From Scopulibacillus_A cellulosilyticus (GTDB taxonomy: Bacteria > Bacillota > Bacilli > Bacillales > Sporolactobacillaceae): DNA of 64,000 bases. The notes beneath the pieces are model-generated. The model did not search any database. It was not told where the DNA came from and saw nothing but the letters and a program-made list of their open reading frames with translations. Below are positions 9,501 to 18,700 of this stretch, one piece after another. Position numbers and translations under genes: made by a program. The stretch's first letter is position 1. Each line of letters starts with the position of its first letter. The stretch covers positions 1 to 64,000 of the forward strand of contig NZ_JBHTCO010000042.1 of the NCBI RefSeq assembly GCF_042665295.1. The letters run 5' to 3'.

Positions 9501-9791
9501 TGTCCCTTTACGCTGATGCTCATAGATCGATAGTAAAACCGCTGCAATATGCTGACAATCGCTTTTAAAAGAAGCGAGTGTCGGGCAGCTGCATGTTGTG
9601 CATATCCCCCCGCGGGAATCCTTTTCTATGGTGACGCGGAAATCCTCCAGCCCCGTAACCGTGGCTTTACAACTATCAGGACTGTATTTTTCAAATGTTA
9701 TTTTATTAGCACGATGAAAAGTGTCACCTCTTTTGAAGGAGACTGTACCGCACATTTCTTTAATCATTTTTTTATTTAATTTTATATTCAA
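6570..9791 (-). CDS. SWIM zinc-finger SNF2-family helicase
   Basis: A 1073-residue SF2 DNA translocase. A SWIM zinc finger lies near residues 65-85 (CTTCSCP... then C.H in SDCQH). A long regulatory region follows, and the SNF2 ATPase core occupies the C-terminal 470 residues: motif I DDMGLGKTLQ, Ia region ILCPSSLTYNW, motif II DEAQ, motif III LTGTPVENS, motif V SLKAGGTGLNLTGADTVI and motif VI DRAHRIGQT. The TTG at 9791 is chosen because AAGGAG lies 8 bases upstream and MNIKLNKK then opens the protein; GTG at 9821 is also in frame. It resembles B. subtilis YwqA plus YwqB in one chain. A role in DNA repair or transcription-linked remodelling is inferred from the family only. Confidence 0.9.
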   Translation of the reverse strand: MNIKLNKKMIKEMCGTVSFKRGDTFHRANKITFEKYSPDSCKATVTGLEDFRVTIEKDSRGGICTTCSCPTLASFKSDCQHIAAVLLSIYEHQRKGTTPIIQSRQKLGSSPNQVLTEGLLTLFNNQPKRSSGQQFHFENRKLLDAEFICKPVAISMGRTMIGIELRIGTTNVQYIRDFLERVKNGQPSFLSESFTYDPNLYCFQKETDAVIQKLIQVIHDEEVYVNTLPDKFGDTIGHHTLLIPPSSWEQLLPLLLKAPVVKLKYDGKAFDGFRLMRGKLPLQFVFSETNDESYELKIQGLNRMILLTSYQSVLSGQNLIQLETEDSERLSELKQMLKASGSNSIPISREQINFFMEKVVPGLKKLGDVQISEAISNKCLKTPLIAKLYLDRVKNRLLAGLEFHYGNIVLNPLESREPRAGTMVIRDVESEEAILQLMEESSFAQTDSGYFLHNEELEYEFLHNVVPKLQKRVQIYATTAVRNRVFRGRAHPRIRVSINKERTNWLEFKFEMDGIPDKDIQEILLALEEKRKYYRLRNGSLLSLETREFEEINRFLNALPIQNEDLESRLNVPVVRGLQLLDSADGSHVFKLEESFRQFLENIQNPDSLKFDVPKSLEPILRDYQKLGYKWMKMLSSYGFGGILADDMGLGKTLQSITFILSELPNIQEKKLPVLILCPSSLTYNWLNEIMTFAPDIKADVIDGNKSERFKIQKNLTDKDVVITSYPLLLRDIDWYAKQSFHTVFFDEAQVFKNPLTQTAKAVKKIQANHRFALTGTPVENSLEELWSIFHVVFPELFLGLREYSNLSRKKIARRIRPFLLRRTKEDVLAELPGKMESLESVELLPEQKKLYAAYLAKLRHDTLKHLDKNTLRKNRIKILAGLTRLRQICCHPALFVDGYKESSAKFEQLMQILEESRLSGRRVLIFSQFTKMLELIGRELSMQGQSFFYLDGQTPSEERMERCHRFNAGERDLFLISLKAGGTGLNLTGADTVILYDIWWNPAVEEQAADRAHRIGQTKVVQVIKLVARGTIEEKMNELQEKKKHLIEEVIDSKEKSLSGLTEEDIREILMI

Positions 9792-9959
9792 ATGCTTTGC
9801 TCCTTCCTGAGGATATTTCACTTTACTTTTGTGTCATTCTCTGTGGTACGTCTCTTCTTAACATTAATACCTATGGTGATCGACAAGCTATTTCTTATCA
9901 TTTGGCGTTTCCGTACTCCTGATACCCTTAAAAAGTAAAAAACATTTAAGGCGATTAGG

Positions 9960-10100
9960 CTATTTAGGATTTATTATACCATCGAATGACCAGGCTGCTC
10001 CTTTATCTCTAGATGTAAATTTAGCAAGCTCCTTCCCCCCTTGAAAAGTAACCAAAATAACCGCTAATACCCATAAAACTATTTTTAATTTTCTTCCCAC
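9960..10100 (-). CDS. Small single-span membrane protein (46 aa)
   Basis: GTG start at 10100 with AGGATAGGG just upstream. The peptide has a basic start (GRKLK), one hydrophobic helix (IVLWVLAVILVTFQ) and a polar tail ending AAWSFDGIINPK. It is too short to assign to a family. The helix, positive-inside start and ribosome-binding site make it plausible, but no homology can be claimed. Between it and the bacteriocin-like gene I see an AAATACTAC/GTAGTATTT hairpin (10243-10268) followed by TATTTTAT, and otherwise only A/T-rich leader sequence. Confidence 0.4.
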   Translation of the reverse strand: MGRKLKIVLWVLAVILVTFQGGKELAKFTSRDKGAAWSFDGIINPK

Positions 10101-10428
10101 GGATACCCTATCCTACAAGCCAAACCGAGCCAAGATTTTACAAAATGATGTTTTTGATACCAACACTACCTTTTTAAAAGTTAATTCTCGATTGATCCAT
10201 AGGTTAAAACGAAACTATCTTTTATGAATTGCTATTAATTTTAAATACTACTTTAAGTTGTAGTATTTATTTTATGGTTTAATCTAAATAAATTGTCGTT
10301 TTTTTAATATATTCGGTATCATAATTAGGGTGATTTTGCTATAATTTCATATATTAGGTATTACAGGTTAAATGGGGAAATAAAATCACCTGTGATACTT
10401 CTATACATAAACAAAAGGAGAGAGAGAA

Positions 10429-11022
10429 ATGGAGAAACTAAAAAAGTTATTAATGAGTTCTTTAGGACTCGCTTTAGTTTTAGCATTTACCTTTAACGTT
10501 TCTGCTAATGCTCAAAGCTCAAACTATGAAAGAGTAACATGGGATCAATTAAAAAGTGAAAGTTTTGATGTTAACTCCATCACAAAAGAGGATGTAGAAA
10601 AAGCTAATGAAGTTGCAGGTGAATCATTAGATTCTTTATTTAAAGAGGATAAAGACGGATATGCAACTATGGACATTTCAGCTATTGAGAAAAAATATGG
10701 TACTGGCGTAGCTAATGTATTTAAATTAGGCTTAGCTAACATTAACTTAGATATTCAAAGAGGTGCTACTCAATTTGCACCAGATCATAAATCTTTTATA
10801 AAAGGACCAAACTATGACAAGTATGCAACCAATGATTCACAAGGAGGTAAATTTGCTCCTAGATCATGTTCTGCTAAAGGTGGAAGTAAAGCTATTGTTA
10901 GTGGTGCTATTGGTGGAGCTGTTACCGGTGCAGTTGGTGGTGAAGGTGTCGGAGCAGTTCCCGGTGGCTTAATTGGTGGAGCAGCAGGTGGACTTGGTTA
11001 CTATGCCACTTGTTGGTGGTAA
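10429..11022 (+). CDS. Secreted glycine-zipper protein, bacteriocin-like
   Basis: A 197-residue precursor. A Sec signal peptide (MEKLKKLLMSSLGLALVLAF, cleavage near ANA-QSS at 27-29) is followed by an acidic hydrophilic region of about 110 residues and a C-terminal region from about residue 145: CSAKGGSKAIVSG, AIGGAVTGAVGGEGVG, AVPGGLIGGAAGGLGYY, ATCWW. The Gly/Ala zipper repeats (GxxxG), two cysteines bracketing the hydrophobic stretch and the aromatic end resemble pore-forming peptides of the class II bacteriocin and SdpC type, released from a longer precursor. RBS AAAGGAGAG lies 8 bases from the ATG. A strong terminator follows. The activity is inference from architecture; I recognise no exact family. 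Confidence 0.55.
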   Translation: MEKLKKLLMSSLGLALVLAFTFNVSANAQSSNYERVTWDQLKSESFDVNSITKEDVEKANEVAGESLDSLFKEDKDGYATMDISAIEKKYGTGVANVFKLGLANINLDIQRGATQFAPDHKSFIKGPNYDKYATNDSQGGKFAPRSCSAKGGSKAIVSGAIGGAVTGAVGGEGVGAVPGGLIGGAAGGLGYYATCWW

Positions 11023-11035
11023 ATAAATTAGTACG

Positions 11036-11075
11036 TCAACCAACCTTAATAGTTTCCTAAGGTTGGTTGATTTTA
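11036..11075 (+). terminator. Terminator of the glycine-zipper gene
   Basis: A perfect 13-bp stem, TCAACCAACCTTA (11036-11048) with 11058-11070, followed by TTTTATT. Confidence 0.85.
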
Positions 11076-11090
11076 TTAAATTGTTATTAA

Positions 11091-11261
11091 CTAAAAGGGC
11101 CTTAATACTAAAAGTAAAACAAAAATAATGACTGTAAAAAGGATTCCTTGAAAATATATATTTGAAGAATTATTTTTGCTGCTTTTTGATTTAAAGAGCC
11201 TAAAAATTATCGTGAAAATAATTCCTGCTATTATAGCTGTAATAATTGATTTTAAAATCAT
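11091..11261 (-). CDS. Small two-helix membrane protein (56 aa), candidate immunity peptide
   Basis: ATG at 11261 preceded by GAGGGGACAATT. The peptide has two hydrophobic helices (ILKSIITAIIAGIIFTIIF and GILFTVIIFVLLLVL) joined by a short basic/polar loop (RLFKSKSSKNNSSN). It is convergent with the secreted glycine-zipper gene and ends 16 bases beyond its terminator. Small two-span membrane proteins often give self-immunity next to pore-forming bacteriocins. That role is inference from position and topology; the peptide is not a recognised family. The region from 11262 to 11570 holds no further supported gene. Confidence 0.45.
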   Translation of the reverse strand: MILKSIITAIIAGIIFTIIFRLFKSKSSKNNSSNIYFQGILFTVIIFVLLLVLRPF

Positions 11262-11572
11262 AATTGTCCCCTCTCAGATGAATTTTTCTAAATGCTTATT
11301 TTTCTTCCAAAGAACCTCCTTTTTTAGCTTTCAACTGCTATCATTTATAATTATTGCCATTAATTAGAGTATCAGGATTAACCATAATTTTCATTAGTTA
11401 TTAAGGAATTTAGTTCTTCTATCACAGATATATGTATTCCATAATAATTATTCATAGATAATTTTACTCATTGTTTTGCAGGTCCCCCATGTTCCTATCC
11501 CAAAATATAAGATATATTCGCGTAAATTCACACACAAGCCGATATTTTAAAGTTTCCCAAAACAATAAATAA

Positions 11573-11596
11573 CCTCCCCTTATGGTATTGGGGAGG
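11573..11596 (-). terminator. Terminator of the first metallopeptidase gene
   Basis: A CCTCCCC/GGGGAGG stem with a 10-base loop, followed on the minus strand by TTATTTATTGTTTT. Confidence 0.75.
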
Positions 11597-11604
11597 CAAT
11601 TGGA

Positions 11605-13950
11605 TTACTTTACTTTCACATATTGATACTTACTTTTATTTCCCGCCTTATCTTTGGCATAAAGTTTTAAAGTCGTTCCTTTCTTCTGTTTTCGTATCTT
11701 AATGCTGTAATTTCTTTTTGAATTTGTTTTATCTTTTCCTAAATATTTGCTGCTTCTGTACAGGTATACAGTTGAGCTTTTTTCAGCTTTTCCATAAACT
11801 GTTGTCGTTTTTGTCGTCACTTTATTGACAGTAGGCTTGCTTGGCGCTGTTTTATCAGCAACTTTAAAGGAAGTACCCGAGCTTTTGTTTCCGGCTTTAT
11901 CCGTTGCATAAGCCGTTAATGTCGTTCCCGCCTTTTGCTTATGCTTGATTTTAACTTGAAAGTTCCCTTTACTGCTTGTTGTTGAGTATCCTAACACCGT
12001 TTTTCCGTGTTTAATCGTTACCTTTGATCGGGGTTCAGCTTTTCCAGATATTGTTGTCTGGTTATCGCCAAAGGTTGAAACTTTTGGCTTTGCCGGTGCC
12101 GTTTTATCAACCACTTTTACTGTTGCCGTTGTACTTTTATTATGTGCCGCATCCTCCGCATAGATGGACAATGTTGTGCCGGCTTTTTGTTTGGCTATTT
12201 TAATTTTAAAAATGCCTTTGCTATCGGCTTTACCGCTGCCTAAAACCTTTGTACCTCTTTTTACCGTCACCTTAGCTTTAGCTTCAGTTGTTCCAGAAAC
12301 ATAAGTTGTTGCATCACTGACTTCCTTGACCTTAGGCTTTGCCGATGGTGTATTGTCCCTTACAGTGATAATCGTTTCCTTGCTCTTATTTCCTTCTAAA
12401 TTCTGAGCATAAACTCGTAATTCGCTTCCCGCTTTTTGTTTAGAAATTGCAACACGAAAATGGCCCTTGCTATCCGCATTGGTATGACCCAGTTCTTTTC
12501 CCTTTGCTGTTACTATGACTTTTATTTTAGGATCTGCCTTTCCGGTTACACTCGTATCCTTATTTCCTACAGGGTTTACGGTTGGCTTTGTCGGCTGTTG
12601 GGCTTTTTTCAGCAATGTATAAGTGACATCAGCACCTTTATTGGCAGGGATGCTAAAGTCATTAGGAGAACTAATTTTTTTAACAATTGCACCTCCGCCA
12701 TTTAATGAACGCGACTTTCCGTTGTATATTCTTTCATTAATAGAATCAAAAGATTTGTCGCCATGAAATCCGTACAAACCTGATTTTTCTTTTAAAAGCA
12801 ATGCTGCTCTGTAATCCGTCATAAACTTTCCAAAACTAAGCTTTGGATTAATATATTTTTTTACCATATCTTGAACAGCCTGATAGTCACTGTGAGGATC
12901 ATTAATTAAGTCTTTAAAAATATGATTGCCCTGACCTGATTGAGTCCTTAAATATTCCATAAACAAATAGGACAATGAGTAGTTTGCCAAATTATCCCCG
13001 TCATAGTCCCAATATAGCAGAGAATGTCCATTGGTAATTTCGGGGTCAAAATTATAGTAATCAACCCATTCTTGAAGCGCTCGGCCTAAATAAATCTGTT
13101 CCGCCGCCAAGGAAAGCCCCTCATCCATCCATGTATCCATCGAAGTTTTCCCTTGCACAAAGACCTTCTGATTATAATTAATCATATGCTGAAATTCATG
13201 AGCCAGAGTTGAATAAGCTGCAGAAACATCCTTTGATTTACCCATTCCCATCAACGGGTATGTATCTATATAAAAGATTTCAAAACGGTTAGAATGGGTA
13301 ACATCATAAAGATCCATCGGTGAAAAATAGCCGGCAACATAGCCGCCGTAACCGTTAAAACCGTCTTGTATGTTATAACAAAGAATATTGACTTTCCCGT
13401 CGCCATTAACATCAGGCTCTTTTCCAAAATTCTCTACATCCAATTTATAAATCCGACCATCAAATTCTTTTCCTAATTGCTTGGCCTGCTGTGACGATAT
13501 CTGATTGTTATTCACCCAAACATTTGAATGGGAACCGCTGTAAAATAAGTTTGCCTTCAGTTGATAATCTTGATTTGTCTCAAGATTAGATACCCAAAAT
13601 GATCTACTGTCGCCAACTTGATATTTCGGTTGAATTGACCGGACATTTTTCTTAATCGCTTTATCTTTATACTTTTTAGCATCAAATGGCTTTACGACAT
13701 CCATTTTATAGGCATCTTTATCAATTTTTTTATTAAAGCTGTAATGATCATTATTTATCGAAAATGACCCTGAATTCTCGCTTTGATAACCATTCGTTGA
13801 TTCGTTACTGATAAGCACATAATTGTTAGAACTTGAAGGATTTGAAGACGCAGCCGTGTCTTTATTATTAGCAAAAGCTCCGGCAGGTAAAGAAATTAAC
13901 AACAACAATAAAGTTGAAAACAAATAAATTCCTTTCTTTAAACCCTTCAA
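11605..13950 (-). CDS. Secreted zinc metallopeptidase (M30-like) with four Ig-like repeats
   Basis: 781 residues with a Sec signal peptide (YLFSTLLLLLISLPAGAFA, residues 9-27). The catalytic region (about 95-445) contains STLAHEFQHMINYNQ, an HEXXH zinc motif in the form typical of hyicolysin-like M30 peptidases, preceded by VNILCYNIQDG and followed by DTWMDEGLSLAAEQIY (likely third zinc ligand region). The C-terminal 320 residues are four repeats of about 83 residues, bacterial Ig-like (Big_6 type), each ending like YA.D.AGNKS then DKTAPAKP. There is no LPXTG motif, so the protein is probably released or wall-associated by charge. It is the shorter paralog of the protein encoded at 15764-19105. 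The gap from 13951 to 14304 holds its promoter region; I see no gene in it. Confidence 0.85.
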   Translation of the reverse strand: MKGLKKGIYLFSTLLLLLISLPAGAFANNKDTAASSNPSSSNNYVLISNESTNGYQSENSGSFSINNDHYSFNKKIDKDAYKMDVVKPFDAKKYKDKAIKKNVRSIQPKYQVGDSRSFWVSNLETNQDYQLKANLFYSGSHSNVWVNNNQISSQQAKQLGKEFDGRIYKLDVENFGKEPDVNGDGKVNILCYNIQDGFNGYGGYVAGYFSPMDLYDVTHSNRFEIFYIDTYPLMGMGKSKDVSAAYSTLAHEFQHMINYNQKVFVQGKTSMDTWMDEGLSLAAEQIYLGRALQEWVDYYNFDPEITNGHSLLYWDYDGDNLANYSLSYLFMEYLRTQSGQGNHIFKDLINDPHSDYQAVQDMVKKYINPKLSFGKFMTDYRAALLLKEKSGLYGFHGDKSFDSINERIYNGKSRSLNGGGAIVKKISSPNDFSIPANKGADVTYTLLKKAQQPTKPTVNPVGNKDTSVTGKADPKIKVIVTAKGKELGHTNADSKGHFRVAISKQKAGSELRVYAQNLEGNKSKETIITVRDNTPSAKPKVKEVSDATTYVSGTTEAKAKVTVKRGTKVLGSGKADSKGIFKIKIAKQKAGTTLSIYAEDAAHNKSTTATVKVVDKTAPAKPKVSTFGDNQTTISGKAEPRSKVTIKHGKTVLGYSTTSSKGNFQVKIKHKQKAGTTLTAYATDKAGNKSSGTSFKVADKTAPSKPTVNKVTTKTTTVYGKAEKSSTVYLYRSSKYLGKDKTNSKRNYSIKIRKQKKGTTLKLYAKDKAGNKSKYQYVKVK

Positions 13951-14304
13951 TAACAGCAGCCCCCTTTAAAAGTTTGGTTGTTAGTGTAACACTCAATTAA
14001 ACTTACCGGGATTGGTATTTGTCCTTTTCGTCACCTCTCTCAATGATATGAAGTCTAATAGTTTAGTAGAATCAAAACCTTGGACTTGTGTGGGAGATAT
14101 CTAGTTTGATTTTAAGTGAAAAGGAATGAAAATACTGCTGGAATTTGGCGGGGGATTATTTATTTTTATGGCTAGTTTTGTTAAAGCTTACATAGCTTCT
14201 TATAAATTTTAGACATATCTTAAATTTATATTTTTCAAGTATTTTTATCTTTTTCGTAGGAGGATTTGTAAATAAAGGAGGCAATTTGTATATTTTCAAC
14301 TAAT

Positions 14305-14900
14305 CTATAAGTTTAAAAAATTATAGAAATCCTTTGGATGGATCCGTTCAATTTTACCGATTTTTAAAGGAAAACGTCTACTATTCGTTGTTACTATCCA
14401 ATCACATTCCTCTTTAATCGCTGTTACCCATACATGAAAATCATCCTGATCAAATTGATGAAGCGGTTCATTCATTTCCTGGGATGATGCAATCTGGCTC
14501 GCAATTTCACAACTGCACCCGCTTAATTCAACTAATACATCACCTATTGGGCGATTCTCTCTAATGATCGTTTCCACACTATATCTTCCCACAATACTAT
14601 TGACTGGTTATTCCATGTAATACTCAAATATTGGATTGATAAATTCATCCAAAAATAACTCAATTTCAGATTGGTCATACTTTATCATCTTATCCCCTTT
14701 ACCAAGTCCATTTGAAGTATTTCGAACAAATTCAAATAGGCAGACCTTCGAAATGACTGGCCATAAAAATAAGGAAGCCGAGCAGCTTTTAAAATTTTTC
14801 GGTTTATCCCGTTACTTCGAATGGCCCCGCACAACACAGTAGTATCTAAAAAGATTTTAGGGGGAGAATTGTCATGATTAAAGGTCAAACTCATCAACAT
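14305..14900 (-). pseudogene. PIN-domain toxin, broken by a frameshift and a stop codon
   Basis: Three open pieces together make one PIN-domain ribonuclease of about 195 residues. The N-terminal piece (14900-14685) has the PIN start IFLDTTVLCGAIRSNGINR with its acidic residue and ends LVKG. The reading frame then shifts at about 14698 to continue DKMIKYDQSEIELFLDEF, and in that frame a TAA at about 14608 interrupts ...EYYME before VGRYSVETIIRENR. The last piece holds the remaining acidic motif region (HQFDQDDFHVWVTAIKEE, then CDWIVTTNSRRFP). It overlaps the upstream HTH gene by 23 bases, as toxins and antitoxins often do. One shift plus one stop make a functional toxin unlikely. Confidence 0.65.
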
Positions 14901-15558
14901 CCCCCGCTTTACTATTTTTTCTATCTATATTATCAAGAATTTTTTCTGCTCTCCTATCTTGTTCTCTGGAAGTAATAAAATTAGTATCAGGAATACGCCA
15001 ATGTCCTCCAGGCGTTTGATAGGCATCTTCAAATTTACCTTGTTCACACATCCGACGAATAGTTTGATCTGATAAACCCAATTTTTTGGCAGCTTCTTTT
15101 GGTGTATAAAAATCACGCGTTTCTTCTTCGACAAAGACATCAGTGGCTGAAATAGACTTTCTAGCCAAATCCGAATTTAATGAATATCTTCTTCTTGGCT
15201 TTCCTTTTATTAAGATCGAGGCAAGTAATTTTTTTCGTATAAGTTGTGAGTTTTTAGGTGTTATTTGACTTAATAAGTCAATATAATCAATCAAGTATTC
15301 GTACGACTTTTCTATTCCCTTTTCATCGTAGGCTATCAACATTTCCCTATCAACTTCTTGCAATTTTTTTAACATTAATTCGTTTGGCATAGCGAATGTG
15401 AGAGTCGAAATTATAGGTGTATATACCCCGACATATCGAAAAGATTTCTCAATTGTTGCTTTCAGGACTTCTGCAGCTGCTTTTTCATCATCAACTTTTG
15501 CCAATTTTTTAATCGCTTCCCACATTTGATCTTGACTATAAATGATAACATTATTCAC
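14878..15558 (-). CDS. HTH (excisionase-type) DNA-binding protein, antitoxin partner of PIN
   Basis: 226 residues. The N-terminal 140 residues are alpha-helical and unassigned. Residues 150-200 form an excisionase/MerR-like winged helix: DFYTPKEAAKKLGLSDQTIR then RMCEQGKFEDAYQTPGGHWR. The tail is acidic (KAGDVDEFDL). A start ATG with AAAGGAGGGG upstream is clear. It overlaps the PIN gene and probably represses the pair's promoter and neutralises the toxin. The antitoxin frame is intact although the toxin is broken, a common end state. Confidence 0.7.
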   Translation of the reverse strand: MNNVIIYSQDQMWEAIKKLAKVDDEKAAAEVLKATIEKSFRYVGVYTPIISTLTFAMPNELMLKKLQEVDREMLIAYDEKGIEKSYEYLIDYIDLLSQITPKNSQLIRKKLLASILIKGKPRRRYSLNSDLARKSISATDVFVEEETRDFYTPKEAAKKLGLSDQTIRRMCEQGKFEDAYQTPGGHWRIPDTNFITSREQDRRAEKILDNIDRKNSKAGDVDEFDL

Positions 15559-15729
15559 TTAAACCCCTCCTTTCTTTCTATATTTTACCGTCTAAAATCA
15601 ACATATTCAACAAAATCAAAAAATTTAACAAAAGATAAACCTAAAATTCAAAAATTGAGTTACAATTCAACAATATAAAAATACCCTTGATTTTTCTTTT
15701 AAAATGTACCATCCTCCTAAGCAAAATTC

Positions 15730-15755
15730 AGCCTCCCCCAATCTTTTGGGGAAGG
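15730..15755 (-). terminator. Terminator of the second metallopeptidase gene
   Basis: Inverted arms around AGCCTCCCCCAA and TTGGGGAAGGCT (one mismatch) with a short loop directly after the stop codon. The T-run is weak (GAATTTTGC). Confidence 0.55.
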
Positions 15756-15763
15756 CTATTTGG

Positions 15764-18700
15764 CTACTGTACCTTTATATATTTATACTTACCTTTATTT
15801 CCGGCCTTATCTTTAGCATAAAGCTTTAAAGTTGTTCCCTTTTTCTGTTTTTGTATTTTAATGCTGTAATTTCCTTTTGAATTAGCAGTGGCTTTTCCGA
15901 GATATTTGCTACCGTTATATAGGTATACAGTCGAACCTTTTTCCGCTTTTCCGGTAACAACAGTCGATTTAGATGTCACTTTGTTAACAGTTGGTTGGGT
16001 AGGCGGTGTTTTATCAATGACCTTAAATGTTGCTCCTTGGCTCTGGTTTCCACCTTTATCTGTGGCATAAGCAGTTAATGTTGTTCCTGCTTTTTGATTA
16101 TGTTTTATTTTGACTTGGAAGTTCCCTTTACTATTGGCGGTTGCGTATCCTAGTACCGTTTTACCGTATTTGATGGTCACTTTTGATTCAGGCTCTGCTT
16201 TTCCGGATATCGTTGTCTGATTATCGCCAAAAGTTGAGACTGTTGGCTTCGCCGGTGGTGTTTTATCCATCACTTTGATGGTTACCGTTGCACTTTTATT
16301 ATGTGCTGCATCTTCGGCATAGATAGATAATGTTGTACCAGCCTTTTGCTTAGTTATTTTGATTTTAAAAGCGCCTTTACTATCGGTATTGCCACTTCCA
16401 ATAGTCATTGAACCGTTTTTTACAGTTACCTTGCTGCCTGTTTCAGCCGAGCCCGTCACATAAGTCGAAGCATCACTTACTTCATCGACTTTCGGCTTCG
16501 CTGGCGGTGTTTTATCGCTTACTGTAACCGTCGCTTCTTCACTCTTATTTCCTGAATCATCTTCTGAGTAGATTGTTAATTTCGTTCCTGCTTTTTGCTT
16601 ATTTATTGTAATATTAAACTTGCCGTTTGCTTCAGCTTTAGCGCTCCCTAAAACTGTTGTACTTCTTTTTACCGTTACCTTTGCTTCCGCTTCAGTCGTT
16701 CCAGTTACGCTTGTTGAAGCATCACTTACCTCATTTACTTTTGGCTTTTCCGGAGGCGTTTTGTCGCTTAATGTAACAATTGTTTCTTCACTTTTGTTTC
16801 CTGAATCGTCTTCAGCGTAAACTGTTAATTTTGTGCCCGCTTTTTGTTTAGCTATTGGAATACTAAAGGCCCCGCCTTCAGTTGCTTTACCGCTGCCTAG
16901 AACCGTTGATCCATTTTTCACTGTTACTTTTGCTCCTGATTCAGTTGTTCCGCTTACCTTTGTTGAAGCGTCGCTTATCTCATTCACTTTTGGCTTTTCC
17001 GGAGGTGTCTTGTCGCTTACTGTAACAATTGTTTCTTCACTTTTATTTCCATACGCATCCTCAGCGTAGACGTGTAGTTCACTGCCTGCTTTTTGCTTTG
17101 GAATGGTTACGCGAAAATCACCCTGATCATCTGCATTAACATGACCCAATTCATTGCTTTTTGATGTTACAGTGACTTTTACTTTTGAATCAGCCTTCCC
17201 AGTTACACTTGTATCATTATCTCCAACAGGATTCACACTCGGCTTAGTCAGCTTCTTCTGATCCCCGCCTTTTTTCAGAAATGTATAAGTGACATCTTCA
17301 CCCTTATCGGCCGGGATACTAAAGTCATCCGGGGAACTTATTCTTTTAACAATGGCACCACCGCCCCTTAACGACAGCGAACTTCCATTATAAATTCTTT
17401 CTTTAATAGAATCGAAGCCAGACTCACCTTGGAATCCGTACAATCCGGAATTCTCCTTTAAAAGTAATGCAGCCCTGTAATCCGTCATGAATTTTCCAAA
17501 GGTAAGATTAGGATCGATATACTTTTTAACCATGTCCTCAACAGCCTCATAATCTGTGTGAGGATCATCAATTAATTCTTTGAAAATATGATTCCCTTGA
17601 CCTGATTGAACTTTTAGATATTGCATAAACAAATAGGACAAGGAATAGTTTGCTAAAGTATCACCGTAGTTATCCCAATATAAAAGGGAATGCCCGTTGG
17701 CAATATCCGTATCATAATTATAATAATCAATTCGATCTTGAAGTGCCTTGCCTAGGTAAATTTGTTCAGCGGCCATGGACAGCCCCTCGTTCATCCATGT
17801 ATCCATATCATTAAAATTCCCTTGCACAAATACCTTCTGGTTAAAATTAATCATATGTTGAAATTCATGGGCCAGCGTTGAATAAGCCTCAGAAACATCC
17901 TTTGAATCACCCATTCCCATGAGCGGATAAGTATCAATATAAAAAATCTCTGACTCATTTGAATGTTCCATGTTGAAAAGATCTCTTGGATCAAAATAGC
18001 CTGCGATATACCCCCCGCTGCCGCTAAAACCATCTTGTATATCGTAACAAAGAATATTGACCTTGCCATTACCGTCGACATCCGACTCATTGCCAAAATT
18101 GTCTACATCGGAGTTATAAATTCTATCCTCAAATTCTTTTCCTAATTGTGCGGCTTGCTCAGAAGTAATCTGATTATCATTCACCCAAACGTTTGAGTGT
18201 GCGCCGCTGTACAACAGGGTCGCACTCAAAGGATAATAATCATCGGTCTCAAGATTATCCACCCAAAATGATTTACTATCGCCAATCTCATCTTTTGATT
18301 TAATTGATTTGGAATTTTTCTTAATCAATTTATCCTTGTATTTTTTAACATCAAACGGTATGACAGTATCCATTCTATAGGCATCTTTGTCAATTTTTTT
18401 ATTAAAGGTATACTTATCATTATTTATCTTAAATGAACCTAAATTTTCGCTTTGATAGCCATCTGTCGACTCATTACTTACAAGTGCATAATTGTTGGAA
18501 TCAGAAGGTCCTTGGCTGCCTTTGTAGAATGGGTTGGCGACTTTGAAATAGGTGACATCTGAGTAGTATTTATCAGTTAAGTTGGCTAAAGTGCCAATTC
18601 TCATATAAATAAAAGGATCATTAGAATATAATGATTTGCTAAAACCCGTAGATAAGCTAGCAATACCTCCGTTTATATCCCCTACATAAAAATCTGAACT

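Noticed and set aside
16620..17069. Plus-strand frames opposite the peptidase Ig repeats
   Set aside because: They are shadows created by the regular codon pattern of the repeats.
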